A stretch of DNA of 64,000 nucleotides, from contig NZ_QJRC01000095.1 of assembly GCF_013393325.1 (NCBI RefSeq), forward strand, positions 558,001-622,000, read 5' to 3'. The position numbers and the translations under genes are program-made. The stretch is from Pseudomonas hunanensis. GTDB lineage: Bacteria; Pseudomonadota; Gammaproteobacteria; Pseudomonadales; Pseudomonadaceae. Below, piece by piece: positions 15,201 to 22,699 of this stretch (its first letter is position 1; every line of letters begins with the position of its first letter). The notes beneath the pieces were generated by a model, which saw nothing but the letters and a program-made list of their open reading frames with translations, was not told the origin of the DNA and did no database searches.

Positions 15201-15821
15201 ATGAACGCCATTACGACCAACAGCCATCAGCCTTGGAACAAAGGAAAATTGGTCGGGCAGAAAACTCCGCTCCGACTGAAAGATATCTGGGCCATTCGGG
15301 TAAGGCTCCAAATCGCGGAAGAAACTCGGGATTTGGCCCTTTTCGATCTGGCCATCGACAGCAAGCTACGAGCCTGCGATCTGACCAAGCTTCGCGTACG
15401 CGACGTTGCTCATGGGGAGCACGTGTCATCGCGAGCGATAGTGATGCAGCAGAAAACCCAGCGGCCCGTGCAGTTTGAAATTACAGAGCAAACACGGCTG
15501 GCCCTACAGGCCTGGATACATCAAGCCAAACTCCACAGCGAAGATTGTCTTTTTCCAAGCCGATTACACGCCTCAGTGCATCTCTCCACCCGGCAGTACG
15601 CCCGAATCGTCAAGGCGTGGATAAAGTCTATTGGGCTAGATCCAGCTATGTACGGCACCCACACGATGAGACGTACGAAGGCATCGCTGATCTATCGCAG
15701 GACGAAGAACCTGAGAGCAGTTCAGCTCCTTCTCGGCCATACAAAGCTTGAAAGCACGGTGCGATACCTGGGCATTGAAGTCGATGACGCATTGGAGATG
15801 GCAGAGCAGACGGAGGTTTGA
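15201..15821 (+). CDS. Short tyrosine recombinase (phage-integrase catalytic domain)
   Basis: This 206-aa protein consists almost only of the catalytic domain. It has the first Arg in the KLRACDLTKLRVRDV segment (near residue 55), the HTMRRT box with His and the second Arg (about 154-159), a GHTKLES His, and the nucleophile Tyr in TVRYL (near 190). The usual N-terminal arm-binding or SAM-like domain is reduced. Short recombinases of this kind occur singly in Pseudomonas mobile DNA. It could mark the edge of a smaller element inserted between arsN2 and the LysR/GFA genes. Confidence 0.8.
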   Translation: MNAITTNSHQPWNKGKLVGQKTPLRLKDIWAIRVRLQIAEETRDLALFDLAIDSKLRACDLTKLRVRDVAHGEHVSSRAIVMQQKTQRPVQFEITEQTRLALQAWIHQAKLHSEDCLFPSRLHASVHLSTRQYARIVKAWIKSIGLDPAMYGTHTMRRTKASLIYRRTKNLRAVQLLLGHTKLESTVRYLGIEVDDALEMAEQTEV

Positions 15822-15911
15822 CAGCGTCCAGCGACGGTCGAGGTATGACCGTCGCGATTCGACCCATTGAAGCCGTTCAGACCAAGCAGTGGATGCCACG
15901 GCCTACGCTGC

Positions 15912-16805
15912 TCACTGATCGGCCAAGCATAGATACTGATGTAACTGCTCTCCTAGAACCTCGAACGCCTGAGCGATCCTGTTGATTTTGCGCAGGTCAT
16001 TGTGCATTGCGATCCACACCTCTACCTCAAAGCCAAAATCGAGGGGTAGGACATGTACCAGGCCGTGCGATTTTGCGATTCGCGTCGGGCAGAGTCCGAA
16101 GCCCAAGCCCGCTTTCAGAGCGGCCAGCTGAGCAAGGTGATGATCAGAGGCAATGGCGAAATGCTGGTCGGCATCGCACAGACCAGCATCGACAAACCGA
16201 CGCAAATCCGCTGAGCGTCTATCCGGGCCGATCAGCGGCAGCTGGCGAAGCGACAGCAGCGAGGCTGGATTACCATAGCGCTCCAGGCACCCGGCACTGG
16301 CATGGATGCCAATCTGCAAACTACCGACACGCCGCACGGTGATATCCGCTTCATTGGGCCGCATCAGCCGGACCGCAATGTCCGATTGCAGCCTGGCGAT
16401 GTCTTCAAGGGTATCGCTTATGCTCAACTCAAGTTTGAGCCTGGGGTATTCGTAATGGAAAGGGGGCAGCAGGTCGGGCAATACCTCGACGCCAAGCAAC
16501 TCGCCACAGGTCAGCCGAATCGTGCCGTGATCCACCGACGCTTCAGAACTGGCCATGCGGTTGAAGGTTTGCGCGGCCAGGTCCATGGCCTCCACATGTT
16601 CAATCAGGCGCTGCGCTCCGGCAGTAGGCGTCAGCCCTTGAGGTGTGCGGGTGAACAGACTTACACCGAGAGCGTGTTCAAGATGGTCCAGGCGCCGACG
16701 CGCAGTGGCCTGGGCGATACTCAGCAACTTCGCCGCGCCGCTCAGGCTGCCAGAGCGCAACACGGCGAGAAATACACGCTGGCTTTCCCATTCAATGCCG
16801 CTCAT
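15912..16805 (-). CDS. LysR-family transcriptional regulator
   Basis: This 297-aa LysR-type regulator has an N-terminal winged helix (about residues 8-66, including LRSGSLSGAAKLLSIAQATARRRL) followed by a substrate-binding domain. It is transcribed divergently from the GFA gene with a 104-bp gap, the usual arrangement when a LysR protein controls its neighbour. The effector is unknown. The recognition helix uses ATARRRL where many relatives have SAVSRQI, which is within family variation. Confidence 0.85.
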   Translation of the reverse strand: MSGIEWESQRVFLAVLRSGSLSGAAKLLSIAQATARRRLDHLEHALGVSLFTRTPQGLTPTAGAQRLIEHVEAMDLAAQTFNRMASSEASVDHGTIRLTCGELLGVEVLPDLLPPFHYEYPRLKLELSISDTLEDIARLQSDIAVRLMRPNEADITVRRVGSLQIGIHASAGCLERYGNPASLLSLRQLPLIGPDRRSADLRRFVDAGLCDADQHFAIASDHHLAQLAALKAGLGFGLCPTRIAKSHGLVHVLPLDFGFEVEVWIAMHNDLRKINRIAQAFEVLGEQLHQYLCLADQ

Positions 16806-16909
16806 ACATTCTTAGCCAACAGTTGCTCCTAATTTGATCTTCTGCCCGAACCCGTGAAAGGCGATCATTCGCCCACATTTTTCCGGGCGTCATTGTAAGG
16901 AACCAACGC

Positions 16910-17341
16910 ATGAGAATCACCGGTCAGTGCCGATGTGGGCAAATCACCCTTGAGATCGTGGCGCAGCAATTGCCGCCGCTGTATGCCTGCCACTGTTTGA
17001 ACTGCCAGCGCTGGAGCGGCAGTGCGTTTGGTCTGCACATGCTGAGCGCGGCTTCGGCTGTTCAGGTGGCTGGCGAAACGGCGATCTTTGAGCATGAACA
17101 CCAAGGTCAAACGTCTACCCAACATGCCTGCGGTACATGTCATACCCGGCTGTTCAACGAGACCACGGCAGCACCCGGCATGCGAGTGGTACGGGCCGGC
17201 ATCCTGGAAGGGACTGAGTGTTTCGAGCCGGTTGCGCATATCTGGACTCGGCGCAAGCAGCCATGGCTGGTGCTGCCGGCGACTATCGCGCAATGGGAGG
17301 AGAGCCCCACGCCAGAAGCATTCGCTGCCGCGTTAGGGTAA
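16910..17341 (+). CDS. GFA-family zinc protein (glutathione-dependent formaldehyde-activating-like)
   Basis: This 143-aa protein has the CENP-V/GFA zinc-binding Cys pattern: GQCRCGQ near residue 7, CHCLNCQRWSGSAF near 27, then CGTCHTRLF near 68. Family members add or relieve glutathione adducts of aldehydes, but most are uncharacterised. It is divergent from the LysR gene, which is its likely regulator. The gene is full length. Confidence 0.85.
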   Translation: MRITGQCRCGQITLEIVAQQLPPLYACHCLNCQRWSGSAFGLHMLSAASAVQVAGETAIFEHEHQGQTSTQHACGTCHTRLFNETTAAPGMRVVRAGILEGTECFEPVAHIWTRRKQPWLVLPATIAQWEESPTPEAFAAALG

Positions 17342-17451
17342 AAGAGCTTGCTCCTCCATAAGTGAAGGCGTCGCTCGCCGAACGGCAAATTATCACGGTT
17401 GACTAGGTCCGCTTTGGGTCGATAGCGGTCCAATCGCGACCCACGGTCCTC

Positions 17452-17467
17452 GACCGATTAATCGGTC
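17452..17467. repeat. Perfect 16-bp palindrome
   Basis: GACCGATTAATCGGTC is a perfect inverted repeat in the gap after the GFA gene. It resembles an operator for a dimeric (TetR-like) repressor more than a terminator, because no T run follows. No matching regulator gene is adjacent. Confidence 0.45.
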
Positions 17468-17699
17468 AAGAAGGTGGGTGAATTAGAGCAACGTCTCTGA
17501 CTGCGCCGCACCACACCTATTGGTAAAGCCTTGAGCACGGACTGGAGGAGCTCATGATAGCTACCCTCGTCTCCTCGGCTACTACATCGTCTGACAGGGC
17601 GCAGGCTCAAGCGCTATGGTAGGTATGATTGGTGGAGGCCGCGCTGGCCTCCTAGAACCGATAGCGGACGGGGAAAATACTTTGAGTTCCGAATCGCTG

Positions 17700-18436
17700 A
17701 TGATCGGCTGGGATGTTGGTGGCTGGAACTGCGACCGGAATCGCCTCAGCCGAGATGCTCTAGTGGTGATAGATCAGAACCTGCAGATGCGAGGTAAGCC
17801 GTGGCGAGGGAATCTGCGCGAGCAGATCAATCAGGCGAAGACCACTGACGACTTTGTGCGATCACTTCTATTAGCCTGTGATGTCGAGATTGTCCGTCGC
17901 GACGCGACCGTCGTTTTGGGAATCGACACCCCATTGGGTTTTTCTACCGAGCTAGTGAACTTGCTGGTAAGTGGCCACTCTGTGCCGGTAGTTAACGCGT
18001 CAGCTACCAACCCCTATTTGTTTCGCTATACCGAGCGTTTTTTGTTCGAACGGGGATTATCTCCGCTGTCAGCCATCAAGGACATGATCGGTAGTCAAGC
18101 TACCAAAGGCATGCATGTACTGGCACGTTTCTTACCCAACCGCCCGTGCTGTGGTATTTGGACGGATGACGCGCAGGTGACGCCATCGAGGTCTACCCCA
18201 GCTCTGCAAAACAGTCGGCGGTAGTCAAAGACTTAAGGCAGCGTTGCTTGGGGTTTTCTGGGGCCTCCAGCGATGACTGGTATGAGGATGAACGAGATGC
18301 GCTCACTGCTGCGCTTATTGCCTGGCTCTTCAGATTCGAGCCCAATCGCTTAGTCTGGCCTCCGTCAAATGTGCCGGAACAGGAGGGATGGATTTTCGTA
18401 CCCAGAGACTCACTGGCAACGGCTTCACTCCTTTAG
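17700..18436 (+). pseudogene. DUF429-like predicted nuclease, frameshifted
   Basis: Two overlapping frames together give one protein of about 245 aa. The first half begins at MIGWDVGGW and carries an RNase-H-fold-like start (GIDTPLG later on). The second half, from about 18185, begins AIEVYPSSAK, the typical EVYPS segment of DUF429, and continues to the end. The break lies around 18165-18185, between the WTDD and AIEVYPS codons. A one-base indel would restore the frame, so the copy is probably inactive. The start at 17700 is chosen by the motif; a longer frame opens at 17616. Confidence 0.6.
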
Positions 18437-18558
18437 TTCTACATGCTGCCCGATGGTCGGATGAAGTACCCAATGCCTCACCATTGCCGTTGCGCTACGG
18501 GTCTCGTCGACTATGTTGGAGAGATACTCATCTAATACTAAAGTCGTAGGAGGGTCGC

Positions 18559-18852
18559 ATGCGTATACGGGGTGATGCTTTCTGGAATTGGGCAGATCCA
18601 ACCCTTCACCACCGTACTCATGATGAGACTCTAAACGACGGCACGACCATCGACGTCCAAGTGCGCTTGTCGCGTACCGGTGGCACGCAGATGTTCATCG
18701 GTGTGTATGCACGCTTCGGAATGGTGCTTTACGAGGAATCCTTCGACTCGCGACCTGGTGAGTCCATGACTCGTGCTCTCGCGTGGGGCGTGGGCCGCGC
18801 TAGACGGATCGCGACCGATCCGCACTTAACCCAAGAACATTTAGCTTCATAA
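18559..18852 (+). CDS. Repeated small protein family, copy 1
   Basis: This 97-aa protein belongs to a family present three times in this window (also 51008-51298 and 62442-62732). The shared core includes MRIRGD.FW.WADP.LHHR near the start, DGTT.DVQVRLSRTG in the middle, and FDSRPGESMTRALAWGVGRAR near the end. I know no function. The 18 nt ACTAAAGTCGTAGGAGGG at 18537-18554, including the Shine-Dalgarno, are also identical in all copies. This copy sits in the arsenic cargo of the ICE, far from the other two. It is soluble, with no signal or membrane segment. Confidence 0.75.
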   Translation: MRIRGDAFWNWADPTLHHRTHDETLNDGTTIDVQVRLSRTGGTQMFIGVYARFGMVLYEESFDSRPGESMTRALAWGVGRARRIATDPHLTQEHLAS

Positions 18853-18897
18853 GTACGCTGAGGGCCGGTGCGTGGCCAATTCAATCAACCTTGCGGG

Positions 18898-18924
18898 CAA
18901 AAGAAAGCCCGCTGCTAGGCGGGC
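18898..18924 (-). terminator. Minus-strand hairpin with T run
   Basis: Read on the minus strand, GCCCGC (18924-18919) pairs with GCGGGC (18912-18907), followed by TTTCTTTT. It would end transcription coming from the right. No convincing minus-strand gene is seen between here and 19267, so it may be a relic or serve the convergent small gene as a hairpin. Confidence 0.5.
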
Positions 18925-19267
18925 AAGGGAGCATCTATCACGTAGGGATAGCTTGAGTGTGCCCAATAGGAAGTGAAAATTGGGTGAAGAAAAAGTCTCC
19001 GTGAGGTGATAGTTGCTGGGAATCTCAGGTAGCGGCTTGAAGTGCAGCCACTCTCGGCAAACATCATCAAGGGGCGCCTTCTGGCCAGAGGTAGCCGTTC
19101 ATTAGCATCGGCTTTGTGTCGAACGTCGACGATCGCGGGATCACTGGCCACCAGGGCTTGATCCAAGGGTGTATGGTAGTGTGAAACGGGAGGCCAGAGC
19201 GGTCTGCCTCCCCCCAACTCATGTCGCCGCCACATGCACCTACTCGCTCTATTCCTCAGGTAATTTC
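18925..19267. other. Gap before the XRE regulator
   Basis: A minus-strand open frame (19235-18915) exists, but it runs into the hairpin stem and has no recognisable features. I do not call a gene. The region upstream of 19268 should hold the promoter of the XRE-family gene; I see no clear consensus. Confidence 0.35.
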
Positions 19268-19687
19268 ATGACATTGAAGTCATCGTTCGCCAATGTGCTT
19301 CGAGTACTACGTAGTCAGCGAAACATCACCCAGCGCGGATTTGCCGACACGACCAGCCGCACCTACCTGTCCAAGCTCGAAACCGGTAGATCGAGTCTCA
19401 CGCTGGACAAACTTGAGCAGCTTAGCGAGCGATTGGAAGTGAGCCCTTTGACGCTGGTGGCATTGACGCTGAGCGAGGATACAGGGCAGACGGCAAATGA
19501 GTTGCTGGTCAGGACCAGGAACGAGATTCGAGCACTTGAATCGCATGGTCGAATTCCAGGACTACAGGCCACCCTGGGGGACGATTTAGCTGCGACTCCT
19601 TCGTTGACCAGCTCACGCAACCCCCGAACGAAAACAGCTCCACGCGCTGAGGGCGCACTTCAGGCAGAGCTGTCATTCTCCGAATGA
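19268..19687 (+). CDS. XRE-family helix-turn-helix regulator
   Basis: This 139-aa protein has an N-terminal Cro/C1-type helix-turn-helix (about residues 6-62; LRVLRSQRNITQRGFADTTS, then TYLSKLETGRSSLTLDKLEQL). Its C-terminal tail is charged and probably disordered. It starts at ATG 19268, which fits the domain; the frame opens earlier at 19169 without need. It lies at the right edge of the cargo, just before the second half of the transfer genes. It could regulate cargo or transfer; its target is unknown. Confidence 0.8.
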   Translation: MTLKSSFANVLRVLRSQRNITQRGFADTTSRTYLSKLETGRSSLTLDKLEQLSERLEVSPLTLVALTLSEDTGQTANELLVRTRNEIRALESHGRIPGLQATLGDDLAATPSLTSSRNPRTKTAPRAEGALQAELSFSE

Positions 19688-19897
19688 TGGCTAGCTGTAC
19701 TTTCAAGCGCTCGCTGCAGCGCTCGTAATAAGCACGCAGCGCCAGCTTGTTCATATACCGCCTCAATTCCTCACTCCAGTCTCATTCCACTTCTGCCCAA
19801 CCTCGCCAGAAAACGAAAGATCGAGAATCCTTTTAATTCGTGCATGAACTCGCCCCCGCAGTGATGGTGGCGACCAGAGATTGCTCTGGAGCTCGCC

Positions 19898-20233
19898 ATG
19901 AGGACGTATGCCTTCCCATTGCTTGTGATTTACCTAGTAACCCTCCCGGCGGTTGCACAGGAAACTCGCGAGCGCTCGGATTTGGAACTCATTCAACGAC
20001 AATTCACTGCCATCGATCAGTTGGCCGATCGCGCGAAAAACGGCTCAGAAAATATCGATGGCGCGCGCTATCGCTTCGACTATCTGCGGTTTGCGGCAGA
20101 CCTCGAACGTGTGCGTGAAGGCATCCAACAATACTTGTCGCCCTCCCGGGCGCAGCCTGCCGACTTAGTCGAGTTGGCCGATCAGTACCGTGCTGAAGCA
20201 CCTCACTCGAGCCCCTGCCATGAGCATGACTGA
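19898..20233 (+). CDS. RAQPRD-family ICE protein
   Basis: This 111-aa protein has a signal peptide (about residues 1-20). It has the family's name-giving motif in the variant form RAQPADLVEL near residue 84, where most members have RAQPRD. The middle is helical with Tyr/Arg (DGARYRFDYLRFAADLERV). It is the first gene of the second transfer block in G-type ICEs and is predicted periplasmic. It overlaps the next gene by 14 nt. Confidence 0.85.
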   Translation: MRTYAFPLLVIYLVTLPAVAQETRERSDLELIQRQFTAIDQLADRAKNGSENIDGARYRFDYLRFAADLERVREGIQQYLSPSRAQPADLVELADQYRAEAPHSSPCHEHD

Positions 20234-20459
20234 CACCCAACTCACAGCGTTCTCCGCCGTTGCCGGCTTTGCCCCGCAGCTCAGTTCGGTGCTGTGGCGC
20301 TCATCGGTGTTGGTGCTCGCGTTGCTCTGGTGCACCTGGGCGCTGTGGACCGGCTACCGCGGCTGGGCGGCCGGCAACATCAATTTTGGCTCGCTCGGCG
20401 GCAGTACGCTGCGTCTGGCCCTCGCCTTGATCGTGCTGATGTTTTTCATGCTGTCGTAA
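20220..20459 (+). CDS. ICE membrane protein, TIGR03758 / PFL_4701 family
   Basis: This 79-aa protein has two membrane segments (about residues 28-46 and 61-78) joined by a WTGYRGWAAGNINFG loop that is typical of the family. It is a short inner-membrane subunit of the mating apparatus, immediately before the pilin-like PFL_4702 gene. The start could be this ATG or the one six bases later. Confidence 0.8.
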   Translation: MSMTDTQLTAFSAVAGFAPQLSSVLWRSSVLVLALLWCTWALWTGYRGWAAGNINFGSLGGSTLRLALALIVLMFFMLS

Positions 20460-20474
20460 TCAGGAGGCCTTGCT

Positions 20475-20852
20475 ATGAACCTCTCTCGTGGTTGTCACCG
20501 CCCGCTTCGCCGGCTGCGGGCTGCCTATGTAAAAGCCCTGCTCGGCGGCTTGGCGCTGCTGAGCTCGACGCTGGCTTGGGCTGACCTGCCGACCATGGAA
20601 GCTCCGTCCCGCGGCGAAGGCTCAGGCCTGATCGACACCATCAAGAACTATGCCTACGACGGCGGCATCCTGCTCGGTCTGTTGATCGCTACCCTCGCCT
20701 TCCTTGGCGTGGCGTGGCACTCGCTGACCGTCTACGCCGACGTGCAAAACCAGCGCAAGACCTGGAAAGACCTCGGCGCCGTGGTCGGCGTCGGAGCGCT
20801 GTTGGTGGTGGTGATTCTGTGGTTCCTGACCAAAGCCGCGACGATTCTGTGA
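20475..20852 (+). CDS. Pilin-like ICE membrane protein, TIGR03745 / PFL_4702 family
   Basis: This 125-aa protein has a long signal peptide (cleavage after about LAWA, residue 36) and two membrane segments (about 57-76 and 102-121). This is the layout of VirB2/TraA-type pilins and of the PFL_4702 family. It probably forms the conjugative pilus, though that is inferred from size and position. A GGAGG Shine-Dalgarno (20463-20467) precedes the ATG. Confidence 0.8.
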   Translation: MNLSRGCHRPLRRLRAAYVKALLGGLALLSSTLAWADLPTMEAPSRGEGSGLIDTIKNYAYDGGILLGLLIATLAFLGVAWHSLTVYADVQNQRKTWKDLGAVVGVGALLVVVILWFLTKAATIL

Positions 20853-20859
20853 GGCAGCC

Positions 20860-21261
20860 ATGTCCGACGTCCCTGCTACCCTCCCCGACGGCACGCTGAC
20901 CTTCCTGCCGGAACGCCTGAACCGCGATCCAGCCGTCCTGCGCGGCCTCACCAATGACGAGATGTGGGTCGCGCTGATTGTCGGCGCAGTACTGGGTGTG
21001 GTCCTTGGCGGGCCGCTGGCGGTGGCCTCCGCCTCCATCGCCACCCTGCCCACCTGCATGTTCCTGTGTATGGCGCTGGTGCTGCTCGGTGGCGGCAAGC
21101 TGCTGCGCCGGGCCAAGCGTGCTCGTCCCGAAACCTGGCTGTACCGACGCCTGCAGTGGCAACTGGCGGTGCACTGGGGCATTGGCTCTCAGTACCTGAT
21201 TCTCCACTCCGGCCCATGGACTGTCCGGCGCACACGCCGACCTGCGAGGACCAACCCATGA
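20860..21261 (+). CDS. TraL-like conjugation protein, TIGR03750 family (DUF3487)
   Basis: This 133-aa protein has an N-terminal FLPERLNRDPAVLRGLTNDEM segment that defines the family and two membrane helices (about residues 42-77). A basic C-terminus contains the YRRLQWQLAVH stretch. It corresponds to VirB3/TraL, an inner-membrane partner of the VirB4-like ATPase. It starts 7 nt after the pilin-like gene and overlaps the next by 4 nt. Confidence 0.85.
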   Translation: MSDVPATLPDGTLTFLPERLNRDPAVLRGLTNDEMWVALIVGAVLGVVLGGPLAVASASIATLPTCMFLCMALVLLGGGKLLRRAKRARPETWLYRRLQWQLAVHWGIGSQYLILHSGPWTVRRTRRPARTNP

Positions 21262-21896
21262 GCCGTTTCCGCAACAAGGTGGATGCACAGCAGGCGCACA
21301 TTTTCAGCCTGCGCCTGGCCGTAGCGACCCTGGCGCTGCTGTGCACTGGGCTCTGGTACGGCTGGCAGTCCGCCCCCTCCGAACTGACCATTCACGTACC
21401 ACCGGATCTGCGCTCAGGTAGCACGCGCAAATGGTGGGACGTGCCGCCCGAAAACATCTATGCCTTTGCCCTGTACATATTCGGCCAACTCAACCGCTGG
21501 CCCACCGACGGCGAGGTCGACTACCACCGCGCGATCTTCGCCCTGCAGCCTTATCTGACACCGGCGTGCAAGACCTTCTTCGATGGCGATTTTGAGTACC
21601 GCAAGGCAGCCGGCGAACTGCGCGGCCGCGTACGCGGCGTATACGAGGTGCTGGGGCGGGGCTACAGCGACGACCCCGACCTGCGGGTAAAGCAGTTGGA
21701 TAAGCACAGCTGGCTGGTCAAGCTCGACCTCAATGCCGACGAATATTACGCCGCCGAGCCGGTGAAGCGCGTCGTCGTGCGCTACCCCCTGCGTGTCGTG
21801 CGCTTTGACGTCGATCCCGAGCACAACAAGTGGGGCCTGGCCCTGGACTGCTACGAAGGCACACCGCAGAAGCTGACACTGCCTGGAGGTGCATGA
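21258..21896 (+). CDS. TraE/VirB8-like ICE protein, TIGR03746 / PFL_4703 family (DUF2895)
   Basis: This 212-aa protein has one N-terminal transmembrane helix (about residues 18-38). The periplasmic domain has WWDVPPENIYAFALYIFGQLNRWP and ends in a VirB8-like fold. It should bridge inner membrane and periplasm in the secretion channel. The ATG at 21258 overlaps the previous stop in ATGA form; upstream in-frame codons belong to other genes. Confidence 0.85.
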   Translation: MSRFRNKVDAQQAHIFSLRLAVATLALLCTGLWYGWQSAPSELTIHVPPDLRSGSTRKWWDVPPENIYAFALYIFGQLNRWPTDGEVDYHRAIFALQPYLTPACKTFFDGDFEYRKAAGELRGRVRGVYEVLGRGYSDDPDLRVKQLDKHSWLVKLDLNADEYYAAEPVKRVVVRYPLRVVRFDVDPEHNKWGLALDCYEGTPQKLTLPGGA

Positions 21897-22699
21897 TGAT
21901 GCGTATCTTGATCCTGATGCTGGTCTCGATCGCCGGCTGGTGTTCCGCTGTGGGTGCCGTCGAGGTCAAGTACTGGGACCGCCTGCCGCTGGCCGTGCCG
22001 CTGACGGTGGGCCAGGAACGAATCCTCATGCTGGATGAGGATGTCCGCGTCGGGCTCCCCAGTGCGATCAGCAGCAAGCTGCGCGTGCAGTCGGTCGGTG
22101 GCACGGTGTACCTGCATGCGTCGGAAGCCATTCCCCCTACCCGCCTCCAGCTGCAGTCGGTGAAGTCGGGGGACATCATCCTGGTCGACATCGAAGCGTT
22201 CGAGGGCAGCGAGGCGCTGGAGCCGGTCAAGATCGTCGCTCAAGCGCAGACGCCGGACGTGAACACCGCGCCGGACGCAGCGCCTACAGCCACGCCGGTA
22301 CCGGTAGTGTTGACTCGCTATGCAGCGCAAAACCTGTATGCGCCTCTGCGCACCGTGGCACCCTTGCCTGGTGTGCGTCGGGTCCCGCTAGGCGAGTCCT
22401 CAGGATTCAGCACACTCCTGCCGACCGAGCACGTATCCATCAAGGGGCTCGCCGCTTGGCGGCTAGGCGATTATTGGGTGACGGCGGTGAAGATCGTCAA
22501 CCGTGGGCCGGGCAAGGTCACACTGGACCCGCGTCACCTGCAGGCCGCGCTGTATGCCGCCACCTTCCAGCATGAGTACCTGGGGCACGCCGGCACACCT
22601 GAAGACACCACCGTGGCGTACCTCGTCACCCGGGGTGGCGACCTGAAGCATGCGCTGCTGCCACCTCCTGCACCGGAGGCCGCCGATCATGAAAGCTAA
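21893..22699 (+). CDS. TraK/VirB9-like ICE protein, TIGR03749 / PFL_4704 family (DUF3438)
   Basis: This 268-aa exported protein starts with three consecutive Met codons, so the exact start is uncertain by 6 nt. A signal peptide ends near residue 22. It has the family stretch KYWDRLPLAVPLTVGQERILML and a C-terminal TraK-like domain after a Pro/Thr-rich linker (about 115-140). It should form part of the outer-membrane core complex with the TraB- and TraV-like proteins encoded next. It overlaps both neighbours. Confidence 0.85.
   Translation: MMMRILILMLVSIAGWCSAVGAVEVKYWDRLPLAVPLTVGQERILMLDEDVRVGLPSAISSKLRVQSVGGTVYLHASEAIPPTRLQLQSVKSGDIILVDIEAFEGSEALEPVKIVAQAQTPDVNTAPDAAPTATPVPVVLTRYAAQNLYAPLRTVAPLPGVRRVPLGESSGFSTLLPTEHVSIKGLAAWRLGDYWVTAVKIVNRGPGKVTLDPRHLQAALYAATFQHEYLGHAGTPEDTTVAYLVTRGGDLKHALLPPPAPEAADHES

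Noticed and set aside
18915..19235. Minus-strand frame of 106 codons before the XRE gene
   Set aside because: No domain or ribosome binding site, and its end falls inside a hairpin stem; I could not support it as a gene.
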